From NCBI RefSeq assembly GCF_900090145.1, contig NZ_FMHI01000017.1:94465-158464 (forward strand): DNA of 64,000 nt, written 5' to 3'. Below are positions 34,686-43,763 of the stretch, piece by piece. The notes beneath the pieces are model-generated. The model did not search any database. It saw nothing but the letters and a program-made list of their open reading frames with translations, and had not been told where the DNA came from. The position numbers and the translations under genes were made by a program. Origin of the DNA: Streptomyces sp. WMMB 322 (GTDB lineage Bacteria > Actinomycetota > Actinomycetes > Streptomycetales > Streptomycetaceae). The first letter of the stretch is position 1. The number at the start of each line of letters is the position of its first letter.

Positions 34686-34779
34686 CTCACCGCCCCGCGG
34701 CACACCCGCGCGGCGCGGACTTGACGCATGTGCCAGTCTGGTGCGCCGCGCAGGTTTCCAAGGGTGGGGGACAACTCCA

Positions 34780-36384
34780 GTGCAGGCCGTACAACTGACT
34801 CGTACACACCGCATATTGGCCGCGGTGGTCGTCATCGGTGCCGTGACGATCGCCGCCATCGGTTTCGCCGGTTCCTTCGCCGCCGTGCGTGACCTCGCCG
34901 AACGCAAGGGGTTCGGGGCCTTCGCGCCCTTCTTCCCCATCGGCATCGACGCGGGCATCGTCGTACTGCTCGCGCTGGACCTGCTCCTCACCTGGATCCG
35001 CATCCCGTTCCCGCTGCTGCGCCAGACGGCGTGGCTGCTGACGGCGGCCACCATCGCCTTCAACGGCGCCGCCGCCTGGCCCGACCCACTGGGCGTGGGG
35101 ATGCACGCGGTGATCCCCGTCCTCTTCGTCGTCTCCGTCGAGGCCGCGCGGCACGCGATCGGACGGATCGCGGACATCACCGCCGACAAGCACATGGAGG
35201 GCGTGCGCGTCTCCCGCTGGCTGCTCGCCTTCCCCTCCACCTTCCGGCTGTGGCGCCGGATGAAGCTGTGGGAGCTGCGCAGCTACGACGAGGTCATCCG
35301 CATGGAACAGGAGCGGCTGGTCTACGAGGCGCGGCTGCGCGCCCGATACGGACGCAACTGGCGGCGCAAGGCCCCGGTGGAGTCGATGATGCCGCTCAAG
35401 CTCGCGCGCTACGGCGTCCCGCTCTCCGAGACCGGCGCCGCCGGCCTGGCGGCGGCCGGCATCGAGGCGCCCGCCACGCTGACCCGCGCGAGCGGCGCCG
35501 CTCCGGGACTGGCCTCCCCGGCCGGCGGGCGGCAGCGCGCCGAGCTCACCGCGGGCGCGGAGCGGGAGGGCGGGGAGGAGGGTCAGGAGCGACGCGACGG
35601 GCACGCGGCGGCGACCGCACCGCAGCGCACGGAACCGCAGAGCACCGAACGGCACCGCACGGAACCGCAGCAGCCGCAGCCGTACGGGGAGTACGCGGGC
35701 GAACGGCAGGAACAGTACGGCGATCACAGCGAGTACGGCGAGTACGCGTACGAACAGCGGCCGCGGTACGGGCAGTTCGGGGAACAGGGCCCGGAGCAGG
35801 AACCGGCGCGGCCCCGGCCGCGGCAGCACGGCACCGCACAGGAGCCCGGCCCGGCGCAGGAAACCGGCGCCGCCCAGGAGCCCGACCCGTCCCGCGAATA
35901 CACCTACGCCGCGGAGACGCAGCCCTCCGGCCCCCAGGTCACCGTGCCCGTCGGGCCGGGCCGGCGTCGCGCGCTGGGCAATTCCAACGCGCCGGCCGGC
36001 AGCGGCCCCGCCTATCTCCCGCCGCAACGGGCCCAGGAGCAGCAGCTGTTCGTGGAACCGGCGCCGGCCGGCGGCGCCGCGGGTGAGGGCTACGAGTCCG
36101 TGCCCGAGCGGGATCCGGCACCTCCCGCGCCGTACGCCGCCGAAGACGCGGAACCGGTCGGCATACCGGACGGGGTGCCCCGTGACGAGTACTACTTCCT
36201 CGCCTACCGCCAGTTCGTCGCGTCGCAGGGCAGCTTCCCGAACGCCCGGCAGCTCTCCCGTGCCCTGCACGAACTGCACGGTGTGACCAACGCGGACGGC
36301 TCGCTGCTCGGCGAGGCCTATCTGCGCAGCTACATCAGGGAGTTCAAGGAGCGCTACAACGCGGAGATGGGGCTCGCGGGCTGA
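34780..36384 (+). CDS. DUF2637-domain membrane protein
   Basis: The 534-residue protein has an N-terminal DUF2637 domain of four membrane helices (ILAAVVVIGAVTIAAIGFAG; FFPIGIDAGIVVLLALDLLL; AWLLTAATIAFNGAAAWPDP; VIPVLFVVSVEAARHAIG), as in SpdB-like transfer proteins and many chromosomal Streptomyces proteins. After it come a basic helical segment, a ~250-residue Gln/Glu/Pro/Tyr-rich disordered linker, and a small C-terminal helical domain (DEYYFLAYRQFVASQGSF...). The start is probably GTG 34780. The function is unknown. Confidence 0.8.
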   Translation: MQAVQLTRTHRILAAVVVIGAVTIAAIGFAGSFAAVRDLAERKGFGAFAPFFPIGIDAGIVVLLALDLLLTWIRIPFPLLRQTAWLLTAATIAFNGAAAWPDPLGVGMHAVIPVLFVVSVEAARHAIGRIADITADKHMEGVRVSRWLLAFPSTFRLWRRMKLWELRSYDEVIRMEQERLVYEARLRARYGRNWRRKAPVESMMPLKLARYGVPLSETGAAGLAAAGIEAPATLTRASGAAPGLASPAGGRQRAELTAGAEREGGEEGQERRDGHAAATAPQRTEPQSTERHRTEPQQPQPYGEYAGERQEQYGDHSEYGEYAYEQRPRYGQFGEQGPEQEPARPRPRQHGTAQEPGPAQETGAAQEPDPSREYTYAAETQPSGPQVTVPVGPGRRRALGNSNAPAGSGPAYLPPQRAQEQQLFVEPAPAGGAAGEGYESVPERDPAPPAPYAAEDAEPVGIPDGVPRDEYYFLAYRQFVASQGSFPNARQLSRALHELHGVTNADGSLLGEAYLRSYIREFKERYNAEMGLAG

Positions 36385-36429
36385 ACCGCCCCCAGCAGGG
36401 CGCCGAACCGCGCCCCGCCGGGACCGGCG

Positions 36430-38196
36430 TCACGCGCCCAGCAGCTTGCGCACCCGGTCCGACCCCACCGCCAGCAGCAGCGTCGGCAGCCTCGGCCCCG
36501 TCTCGCTGCCCACGAGCAGCTTGTAGACGAGCGCGAAGAACGACCGCTGCGCCACCTTCAGTTCGGGCGTCGGCTTGGCGTCGGGATCGATGCCCGCCTG
36601 CACCTTCGGCACCCCGTACACGAGCTGCGTCAGCCCTTCGAGCGACCAGTGGTCCTCCAGCCCGTCGAGCAGCAGGCGCAGCGACTCGCGCTGCTCGTCC
36701 TCCAGCGACTCCAGCAGCGCCGTGTCGGGTTCGTCGCGTACGCGTGTGCGCTGCTCCGCGGGGACCTGGGTGGTGATCCAGCGCTGTGCGCGGTCCAGCC
36801 GGGGACGGACCTCGTCCAGCGAGCCCACGGGACGTTCCGGGTCCAGTTCGCTCAGGATCCGCAGCGTCTGCTCGTCGTTGCCCGCCGTCACATCGACCAC
36901 GGACGCGAGCGTCCGGTACGGCAGCGGGCGGGGCGTCGAGGGCAGCGGCCCGGCGGCCGTCGAGGAGGCGCGCAGGTGCGCGGCGACGTCCGCCGGCTGC
37001 GCCGTGCCCGCGGCGAGCTTGCGCTCCAGGGCGTCCCACTCGTCGTACGTGCGCTGGATCTCCTGGTCGAAGGCGACCTTGAAGGACTGGTTGGGCCTGC
37101 GGCGGGCGTAGAGCCACCGCAGCAGCGGAGCCTCCATGATCCCGAGCGCGTCGGCCGGCGTGGGCACTCCGCCCTTCGACGAGGACATCTTCGCCATGCC
37201 GCTGATGCCGACGAAGGCGTACATCGGCCCGATGGGCTGCTCGGCTCCGAAGATCTCCTTCACGAGCTGCCCGCCGACGACGAAGGACGAGCCGGGCGAC
37301 TGGTGGTCGACGCCGCTGGGCTCGAAGACCACGCCCTCGTAGGCCCAGCGCATCGGCCAGTCGACCTTCCACACGAGCTTGCCGTTGTCGAACTCGCGCA
37401 GCAGCACGGTCTCGCTGTGCCCGCAGCCGCCGCAGGTGTACGTCAGCTCGGTCGTCTCGTCGTCGTAGGCCGTCACCTTGGTGGTGTCCCGCCCGCACGC
37501 CGTGCAGTACGGCTTGTACGGGTAGTAGGCGCCGGTGCCCACTCCCGAGCCGTCGTCCTCGGCGGCGGCGCCCGAGCCCTCCTCCGCCTCGAGCTCGGCG
37601 GCGTCGGGCTCGCCCTGCTTCTGCTTCTTCTGCTGCTTCTTGCCGCCGGCGCCGGAGGACGCCTTGTCGAGCGTGCGGTAGCGGTCCAGCACCGCGTCGA
37701 TGCGCTCCCGTTCGCGCATGGCGAAAAGGATCTGCTCGCGGTAGGCGCCCGAGGTGTACATCTCCGTCTGGCTGATCCCCCGGTACTCGACGCCGAGCTG
37801 TGCCAGGGAGTCAGCCATGGCCGCCTTGAAGTGCTCGCCCCAGCTGCCGTACGGGCTGCCGGGAGGCGCGGGCACCGAGGTCAGCGGCTTGCCGATGTGC
37901 TCGTCCCACGAGGAGTCGACGCCCTCGACCCCGGCGGGCACCTTGCGGAACCGGTCGTAGTCGTCCCAGGAGATGATGTGCTCGCACGCCACTCCGCGCC
38001 GCTTGATCTCGTCGGCGACCAGGTGCGGCACCATCACCTCGCGCAGGTTGCCCAGGTGGATCGGGCCGGACGGCGAGAGGCCGGACGCGCAGACAACGGG
38101 TTTGCCCGGCGCGCGACGCTCCGCTTCGGCGATGACGTCATCGGCGATGCGGGAGACCCAGTCGGTCTCGACGGCGGTCTGAGGCACGTCCGGCAC
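36430..38196 (-). CDS. lysS: Lysyl-tRNA synthetase, class I
   Basis: The 588-residue enzyme has the class I signatures SGPIHLGN (HIGH-type, residues ~43-50) and MAKMSSSKG (KMSKS-type). A Cys4 zinc-like pair in YCTACG and CGGCGH follows a Lys/Glu-rich insert. This is the archaeal-type LysRS also used by Streptomyces, not the class II form. GTG 38196 or 38185-38187 is the start; the open frame continues 3 kb upstream without codons that make sense. It is divergent from argS. Confidence 0.93.
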   Translation of the reverse strand: MPDVPQTAVETDWVSRIADDVIAEAERRAPGKPVVCASGLSPSGPIHLGNLREVMVPHLVADEIKRRGVACEHIISWDDYDRFRKVPAGVEGVDSSWDEHIGKPLTSVPAPPGSPYGSWGEHFKAAMADSLAQLGVEYRGISQTEMYTSGAYREQILFAMRERERIDAVLDRYRTLDKASSGAGGKKQQKKQKQGEPDAAELEAEEGSGAAAEDDGSGVGTGAYYPYKPYCTACGRDTTKVTAYDDETTELTYTCGGCGHSETVLLREFDNGKLVWKVDWPMRWAYEGVVFEPSGVDHQSPGSSFVVGGQLVKEIFGAEQPIGPMYAFVGISGMAKMSSSKGGVPTPADALGIMEAPLLRWLYARRRPNQSFKVAFDQEIQRTYDEWDALERKLAAGTAQPADVAAHLRASSTAAGPLPSTPRPLPYRTLASVVDVTAGNDEQTLRILSELDPERPVGSLDEVRPRLDRAQRWITTQVPAEQRTRVRDEPDTALLESLEDEQRESLRLLLDGLEDHWSLEGLTQLVYGVPKVQAGIDPDAKPTPELKVAQRSFFALVYKLLVGSETGPRLPTLLLAVGSDRVRKLLGA

Positions 38197-38346
38197 TTCC
38201 TTCTCTCTGCGCTGCCATGTCTGCGGGGCCCATTCTCCCACTGCGCGGGACGGGGTTTCACACCGAATACTGCTGCGACGCCCGTGGGAGCCGCGTGAAA
38301 TACTCGTTTTCCGACCCATCACCCACGTACGGAACGGCTCGCATTC

Positions 38347-40122
38347 ATGCCCTCGGTCCCGTCGCTCGCCGTCACACTCCACAAGTGCCTCGCGGAGGCC
38401 TTCTCGGCCGTCCTGCCCGAGGACACCCCGGGAGAGTGGATCGACCCCATGCTGCGACGCAGCGACCGGGCGGACTTCCAGGCCAACGGCGTCCTCGCGC
38501 TCGCGAAGCGCCTCAGGACGAACCCGCGTGACCTGGCCGGCCAGGTCGTGGAGAGCCTGCCCGCCAACGAGGAGATCGCCTCCGCCGAGGTCTCCGGTCC
38601 CGGCTTCCTCAACGTCGACGTCACCGACGCCGCCGTGCTCCGCAACCTCGCCGCGCGCTCCGACGACGAGCGGCTGGGCGTCCCGTACGCGGAGCACCCG
38701 GGCACCACGGTGATCGACTACTCGCAGCCGAACGTCGCGAAGGAGATGCACGTCGGCCATCTGCGTTCCACCGTCATCGGTGACGCGATCACCCAGATCC
38801 TGGAGCACCGGGGCGAGAAGGTGATCCGGCGGCACCACATCGGCGACTGGGGCACGCAGTTCGGCATGCTCATCCAGTACCTGGTCGAGCACCCGCACGA
38901 GCTGGACCACGAGTCCGACTCGGCCGACGCGAAGGACGAGGGCGAGGCCGCCATGGCGCGCCTCAACCGCCTCTACAAGGCGGCCTATTCGCTCTTCGAG
39001 ACGGACGAGGAGTTCAAGGCGCGCGCCCGGGACCGGGTCGTGGCGCTCCAGTCCGGGGACGAGCAGTCCCTCACGCTCTGGCACAAGATCGTCGACGAGT
39101 CCAAGACGTACTTCCAGGGCGTCTACGAAGTGCTCGACGTCGAGATCCGGGACGAGGACATCGTCGGCGAGAGCGCCTACAACGACGGTCTGCAGGCCGT
39201 CGTGAGGGACCTGGAGTCCTCCGGCGTCGCCGTGCGCTCCGAGGGTGCCCTGTGCGTCTTCTTCGACGACGTGAAGGGCCCCGACGGGACACCCACACCG
39301 CTGATCGTGCAGAAGTCCAACGGCGGCTTCGGCTACGCCGCCACCGACCTCGCCGCGATCCGCGACCGCATCGGCGAACTCGGCGCCGACACCGTGCTGT
39401 ACGTGGTGGACGCCCGGCAGGCCCTGCACTTCCGCATGGTCTTCGAGACGGCGCAGCGCGCCGGCTGGCTCCCCGAAGGCGCCGCCAGGCAGCTCGCCTT
39501 CGGCACGGTCCTCGGCAAGGACGGCAAGCCGTTCAAGACGCGGGCCGGCGGCTCGGTGCGGCTGGTGGACCTGCTGGAGGAGGCGACGCAGCGCGCGGCC
39601 CTGGTCGTACGGGAGAAGGCCCAGGACCTCACCGAGGACGAGATCCAGGAGCGTGCCGCCCAGGTCGGCATCGGCGCGGTCAAGTACGCGGACCTGTCCA
39701 ACTCGATGACGCGCGACTACGTCTTCGACCTGGACCGGATGGTCTCCCTCCAGGGCGACACCAGCGTCTACCTCCAGTACGCCTACGCGCGGATCCAGTC
39801 CATCTTCCGCAAGGCGGGCGGCGAGAAGGCGAAGGTGCACCCGACGCTGGACCTCGAGCCCGCGGAGCGCGCCCTGGCGCTGCACCTGGACGAGTTCGGC
39901 GACACCCTCGCCGCCGTCGCCGAGAACTACGAGCCGCACAAGCTGGCCTCGTACCTGTACGAACTGGCCACGCTCTACAGCCCGTTCTACGAGACGTGCC
40001 CCGTACTGAAGGCGGACACACAGCAGTTGGTCCAGAACCGCCTGTTCCTGTGCGACCTCACGGCACGCACGCTCCGCCAGGGCATGACGCTGCTGGGCAT
40101 CCGCACGCCGGAGCGGCTCTGA
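38347..40122 (+). CDS. argS: Arginyl-tRNA synthetase
   Basis: The 591-residue class I synthetase has an N-terminal Add-1 domain, the HIGH-type motif in AKEMHVGHLRSTVIGD (near residue 136), IGDWGTQFGMLIQYL, and the C-terminal anticodon-binding domain with YELATLYSPFYE. The KMSK motif is reduced, as is usual in ArgRS. It is divergent from lysS, with 150 bp between them for both promoters. Its TGA lies at the edge of a strong hairpin. Confidence 0.96.
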   Translation: MPSVPSLAVTLHKCLAEAFSAVLPEDTPGEWIDPMLRRSDRADFQANGVLALAKRLRTNPRDLAGQVVESLPANEEIASAEVSGPGFLNVDVTDAAVLRNLAARSDDERLGVPYAEHPGTTVIDYSQPNVAKEMHVGHLRSTVIGDAITQILEHRGEKVIRRHHIGDWGTQFGMLIQYLVEHPHELDHESDSADAKDEGEAAMARLNRLYKAAYSLFETDEEFKARARDRVVALQSGDEQSLTLWHKIVDESKTYFQGVYEVLDVEIRDEDIVGESAYNDGLQAVVRDLESSGVAVRSEGALCVFFDDVKGPDGTPTPLIVQKSNGGFGYAATDLAAIRDRIGELGADTVLYVVDARQALHFRMVFETAQRAGWLPEGAARQLAFGTVLGKDGKPFKTRAGGSVRLVDLLEEATQRAALVVREKAQDLTEDEIQERAAQVGIGAVKYADLSNSMTRDYVFDLDRMVSLQGDTSVYLQYAYARIQSIFRKAGGEKAKVHPTLDLEPAERALALHLDEFGDTLAAVAENYEPHKLASYLYELATLYSPFYETCPVLKADTQQLVQNRLFLCDLTARTLRQGMTLLGIRTPERL

Positions 40123-40146
40123 ACCGTCCGCCGGAGGCGGACGGTT
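40122..40146 (+). terminator. argS terminator
   Basis: An 11-bp perfect stem (40122-40132 with 40136-40146) with a GGA loop begins at the last base of the argS stop codon. Confidence 0.75.
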
Positions 40147-40164
40147 GACGGCAGGAGCGCGGCC

Positions 40165-40216
40165 TTCGCACGAGGGTCCGCGCCCGGGGGCGCCCGGGTC
40201 CGGACCGTCGTGCGAA
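40165..40216 (-). terminator. Terminator hairpin after the epoxide hydrolase gene
   Basis: A ~15-bp imperfect stem (TTCGCACGA-GGTCCG at 40165 with its complement ending 40216) encloses a second GC hairpin, in the convergent gap between argS and the epoxide hydrolase gene. Confidence 0.6.
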
Positions 40217-40235
40217 CGGCGGCACCCGGCCGCGT

Positions 40236-41408
40236 TCAGCGACTGGCGGCCAGCACGGCCGCGAGGCCCTCTCGCACGTCGTTGACGAAATACCCGGGGA
40301 CCTCCAGCGACGGGAAGTGTCCCCCGCTTTCGGGCGCCCTCCATCGGACGATCCGGCGGTACCGCTCCTGTGCCCAGGGGCGCGGACACTTCTCGATGTC
40401 GCGGGGATACACACTGATTGCCGACGGGACGTCGACCCGGAGTTCGGGATCGAGCGAGTTGTGGCTCTCGTAGTAGATACGGGCCGCCGATGCGCCGGTC
40501 CGCGTCAGCCAGTACAGGGTGACGTCGTCGAGAACTCTGTCTCTGGAAAGAGTCTCGAACGGACTGTCTTCGGTGTCCGTCCACTCGGCGAACTTGTCGA
40601 GGATCCAGGCGAGAAGCCCGACCGGTGAGTCGACGAGCGAGTAGCCGATGGTCTGGGGCCGGGTCGCCTGCTGCTTCGCATACGCCGCGCGGTGGTGCCA
40701 GAAGTCGCGGGTTTCCTCGGCCCAACTGCGCTCGGCCGCCGTCAGCCCGTCCGTGGCCAACCCGGGCGGTGCCTGCGCGGTCGTTGTGTGGATGCCGAGA
40801 ACGTGCCCCGGGAACCTGCCGCCGAGGACCGTGGTGATCACACCTCCCCAGTCGCCGCCGTGGGCTACGAACTCGCTGTAGCCGAGCGCTGCCATCAGTT
40901 CCACCCATGCGGCCGCGATCTTTTCGATGCCCCACCCGGTGGTGGCCGGCTTGTCGCTGTAACCGAAGCCCGGCAGCGACGGGGCCACGACGTGGAACGC
41001 CGGCGCGTCTGCGCTTTTCGGATCTGCCAGTTCGTCCATCACATGGGCGAACTCGGCGATGCTGCCCGGCCAGCCGTGCGTCAGGATCAGAGGAGTGGCG
41101 TCTGCGCGCGCGGAGCGGCGGTGCAGGAAGTGGATGCCCAGACCGTCGATGGTCGTGCGGAACTGGCCGATCCTGTCGAGTCGCGCTTCGAACGACCGCC
41201 AGTCGTACCCGGTGCGCCAGTAGTTCACGACATCGACGAGGTCGGTGAGGGGAACGCCCTGCTCCCATCGGCCAGGGCCGGGCGCGGCGCGATGAACCGT
41301 CTCGGCCTCCGGCAGCCGGGCCGCGGCCAACCGCGCGCGCAGATCGTCGAGGTCGGCGTCTGTTGCCCGGGCATCAAATGCTTGCACGTCACTCGTGGGA
41401 CGGAGCAT
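40236..41408 (-). CDS. Epoxide hydrolase (alpha/beta-hydrolase with EHN lid)
   Basis: The 390-residue protein has the N-terminal EHN segment (ATDADLDDLRARLAAARLPE) and an alpha/beta-hydrolase core. Oxyanion motif HGWPGS is at residues 111-116 and the nucleophile Asp186 in HGGDWGG. A late His (ESGGHFPSLEVP) completes the triad. Such enzymes open epoxides with water, in catabolism or natural-product tailoring. It stands alone, convergent to argS; the substrate is unknown. Confidence 0.9.
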   Translation of the reverse strand: MLRPTSDVQAFDARATDADLDDLRARLAAARLPEAETVHRAAPGPGRWEQGVPLTDLVDVVNYWRTGYDWRSFEARLDRIGQFRTTIDGLGIHFLHRRSARADATPLILTHGWPGSIAEFAHVMDELADPKSADAPAFHVVAPSLPGFGYSDKPATTGWGIEKIAAAWVELMAALGYSEFVAHGGDWGGVITTVLGGRFPGHVLGIHTTTAQAPPGLATDGLTAAERSWAEETRDFWHHRAAYAKQQATRPQTIGYSLVDSPVGLLAWILDKFAEWTDTEDSPFETLSRDRVLDDVTLYWLTRTGASAARIYYESHNSLDPELRVDVPSAISVYPRDIEKCPRPWAQERYRRIVRWRAPESGGHFPSLEVPGYFVNDVREGLAAVLAASR

Positions 41409-41526
41409 GAGACCTCCTGGCCATCGTGGAACCGGCTACGTTCAGCAAGACATCACTGGGCATCGGGTCGCGTCGGCAACCCGCTCAACAGCGCCCTCCG
41501 CACCCTGCACACCATCGCGGGCTCTT

Positions 41527-41748
41527 TCACCGGGAAGCAGCGCACCGGGCCGCGAGTTCCGTGAACGCGCTCCAGCTCGCAGCTCCGAACGCCAGTTGGG
41601 GACCGGCCACGTCCTTCGAGTCCCGTACCCGCACCGTGCCGGGAGCGACGGCGGCGACCTCGACGCATTCCGGGCCGTCATTGCTGCTGTAACTGCTTTT
41701 GATCCACTGGGGAGTTGAGCCGTTCCGGGCAACGGACTTGAGCGTCAT
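41527..41748 (-). CDS. DUF397-domain protein
   Basis: The 73-residue protein is a complete DUF397 unit: WIKSSYSSNDGPECVEVA, then VRVRDSKD and ASWSAFTEL. In Streptomyces such proteins are paired with XRE regulators of the WhiJ/AbaA kind, and some affect development or antibiotic production. Its ATG overlaps the stop of the upstream regulator gene (ATGA). It probably acts with that regulator as a small partner or antagonist. Confidence 0.92.
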   Translation of the reverse strand: MTLKSVARNGSTPQWIKSSYSSNDGPECVEVAAVAPGTVRVRDSKDVAGPQLAFGAASWSAFTELAARCAASR

Positions 41749-42611
41749 GTCTCTCCCAAGGCTTCTGCGACCAGGGCCAGGGACTCACTGGGTGTGAGCG
41801 CCTGTGCACGGATGATCCCATACCGCATCTCCAGGATCTGTACTTCCTTCGGATCGGAGATGAGGCGGTTGGTGAGCTGGACCTCCGTGTGCCCGACGGC
41901 CGCGCCGTCCTTGAGCTTCAGCAGTTGCACCGGGCCGCCCATCCCCGCGTGATCGTCCCGGGCCGTGGGCATCACCTGAATGCTCACGTTACGCAACTGG
42001 CCCAGTTCCAGCAGACGTTGGAGCTGCCGCCTCAGCACCGCGCGTCCGCCGATGGGCCGGTGGAGCGTGACCTCCTCCTGGACGAAGGTCAGCATCGGGG
42101 CAGTGGGTCCTCCCAGGATCGCTTGCCTGGCCATGCGTGCGGCGACATGCCGCTCGACCTCGTCGTCCCCGTACGCGGGCTTCCTCATCGAGAACAACGC
42201 CCGCGCGTATTCCTCCGTCTGAAGCAGGCCGTGCATGTTGTGGTTGGCGTACGCGCCCAGTTCGACGGCCTCGGCCTCCAGCTTCGCCAGGTCGCGGACC
42301 TTCTTCGGGTACCGCGCCTCCGCGACGTCCTTCGCCATCGCTGCCAGGATGCCGCCCGCGCCCAGCACTTCGTCGGCGGCGGACAGGAACTCCGGCCGGG
42401 GCACGCGCCGTCCGCGTTCCACGGACGCGACCAGGTCCACGCAGTAGCCGATGGCGGCGCCGAGTTCGGCCTGCGTCATGGACGCACGCTCGCGCCAGAG
42501 CTTGACGAGCCGGCCGACCGTCCGTACGACCGCCGCGGTCTCGTCCGCGTCGTCCTCGTCCGGTTCCGCCCGTCCGCCGCCGTTCCGCCCGCGGTCCGCG
42601 TCCTCGCTCAT
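41745..42611 (-). CDS. XRE regulator with DUF5753 domain (WhiJ-like)
   Basis: The 288-residue protein has an N-terminal acidic segment and an XRE helix-turn-helix (LWRERASMTQAELGAAIG, then DLVASVERGRRVPRPEFL). A C-terminal DUF5753 domain follows, with HGLLQTEEYARALFSM, PMLTFVQEEVTLHRPIGG and MRYGIIRAQALTPSES. This is the common Streptomyces regulator type paired with DUF397. The ATG at 42611 has GGAGGTGGCG upstream. It is co-translated with the DUF397 gene. Confidence 0.92.
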   Translation of the reverse strand: MSEDADRGRNGGGRAEPDEDDADETAAVVRTVGRLVKLWRERASMTQAELGAAIGYCVDLVASVERGRRVPRPEFLSAADEVLGAGGILAAMAKDVAEARYPKKVRDLAKLEAEAVELGAYANHNMHGLLQTEEYARALFSMRKPAYGDDEVERHVAARMARQAILGGPTAPMLTFVQEEVTLHRPIGGRAVLRRQLQRLLELGQLRNVSIQVMPTARDDHAGMGGPVQLLKLKDGAAVGHTEVQLTNRLISDPKEVQILEMRYGIIRAQALTPSESLALVAEALGET

Positions 42612-42780
42612 CGCCACCTCCGGTGCCCGGTGCCCGCCCCTGCCCGTCCTGGTCAACCGGCCGCGGGGACGTACCGTCACGCGCCGGTGCCGGTACAGGG
42701 GCCGTACAGCCGGGCGCCCGCCTCATCTGCCGGCGCGTCCCTCATCTGCCGGCGGCCGGATCCGCTGTGAGGCGGGCTGC

Positions 42781-43545
42781 TCAGGAGAGGGCGAACACGA
42801 CGACGTCGTAGCGTTCTTCGACGGGCAGGGGCTTCTCCTGCGGCTCGCTCCGCGCTGCGGCGGCCAGACGCGAAAGACCCTCGTGGAACTGCTCATCGCT
42901 CAGGCAGGTGAACTTCGACTGCGGGCGAGCGACCAGGCGGGCGTGGTAATCGCGCAGGCTCGCCGTCACCGGCTGAGCGAAAGACGTCACCGACTCCAGG
43001 GCGAATCCGGCGGCCACGAAATCTGCGACGACCTCCCGCTCGCCCGGGAACCGGCGCTCGTCGGCCGTTCGCAGCGCCGGCCAGTACTCGTAAACCAGAG
43101 CGTCCAGCCGTTCGCGGAACGTCGTCCGGACGATCGTCTTCCCGCCCGGCCGGAGGACGCGGGCCAACTCCCGCGCCGCACCGGCCCGGTCGGGGATGTG
43201 ATGGATCACGCGGGAGAGCAAGGCCAGGTCGAAGGCGTCGGCGGGGGCGGGCACGGCCTCCGCCGCCCCTGACACGTACCGCACACGGGGGTGCGCATGG
43301 TGCCGCTGGGCCTCGGCAAGCATCGCTTCGGAGGCGTCCACGGCGAGGACGGTCGACCCTTCGAGCCAACGGGCCATCGCGGCGGAGAACATGCCCGTCC
43401 CGGCACCGACCTCGATGACGGACGGGGCCGGGCGGGGCGAGCAGGAGGCGATCAACTCGACCCAGGCCCGCATGGATTCCTCAGGCATCGCGTTGCCCCG
43501 CTCGTAGGCGTTGGCAAGGCGCTCCTCGTCGTAGACACGGTTCAT
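42781..43545 (-). CDS. SAM-dependent methyltransferase (class I)
   Basis: The 254-residue protein has the SAM-binding motif VIEVGAGTGMFSAAMARWL near residue 43, DASEAMLAEA, the post-motif LALLSRVIHHIPD, and LRPGGKTIVRTTF. It fits the UbiE/Coq5-like small-molecule methyltransferase fold. The substrate is unknown. It lies upstream of the WhiJ-like pair on the same strand but 169 bp away, and is divergent from the flavoprotein gene. Confidence 0.88.
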   Translation of the reverse strand: MNRVYDEERLANAYERGNAMPEESMRAWVELIASCSPRPAPSVIEVGAGTGMFSAAMARWLEGSTVLAVDASEAMLAEAQRHHAHPRVRYVSGAAEAVPAPADAFDLALLSRVIHHIPDRAGAARELARVLRPGGKTIVRTTFRERLDALVYEYWPALRTADERRFPGEREVVADFVAAGFALESVTSFAQPVTASLRDYHARLVARPQSKFTCLSDEQFHEGLSRLAAAARSEPQEKPLPVEERYDVVVFALS

Positions 43546-43763
43546 GCGGACTGATCCTGTCGCAAGGGCGCACGAGCTCGCAGCGCGAATCTTGAGCTGC
43601 GGCGGCCTGACCTCCGGCCGCCGGCCGGGACGACCAGGACGACGGGGGCGTCGGGAGCGACCGGGGCGACCGGGGCGACCGGCAAGCGGCGCGCGCAACT
43701 TCACCCGCACAAGTACCATCCACCGCCGGGAGACACCCGCTGACGTCGCATCAGGAGGACACC

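Noticed and set aside
38197..41268. A ~1 kb-codon minus-strand open frame continuing upstream of lysS across argS and part of the epoxide hydrolase gene
   Set aside because: It is antisense to argS and only open because of high GC at third positions; LysRS has normal length without it.
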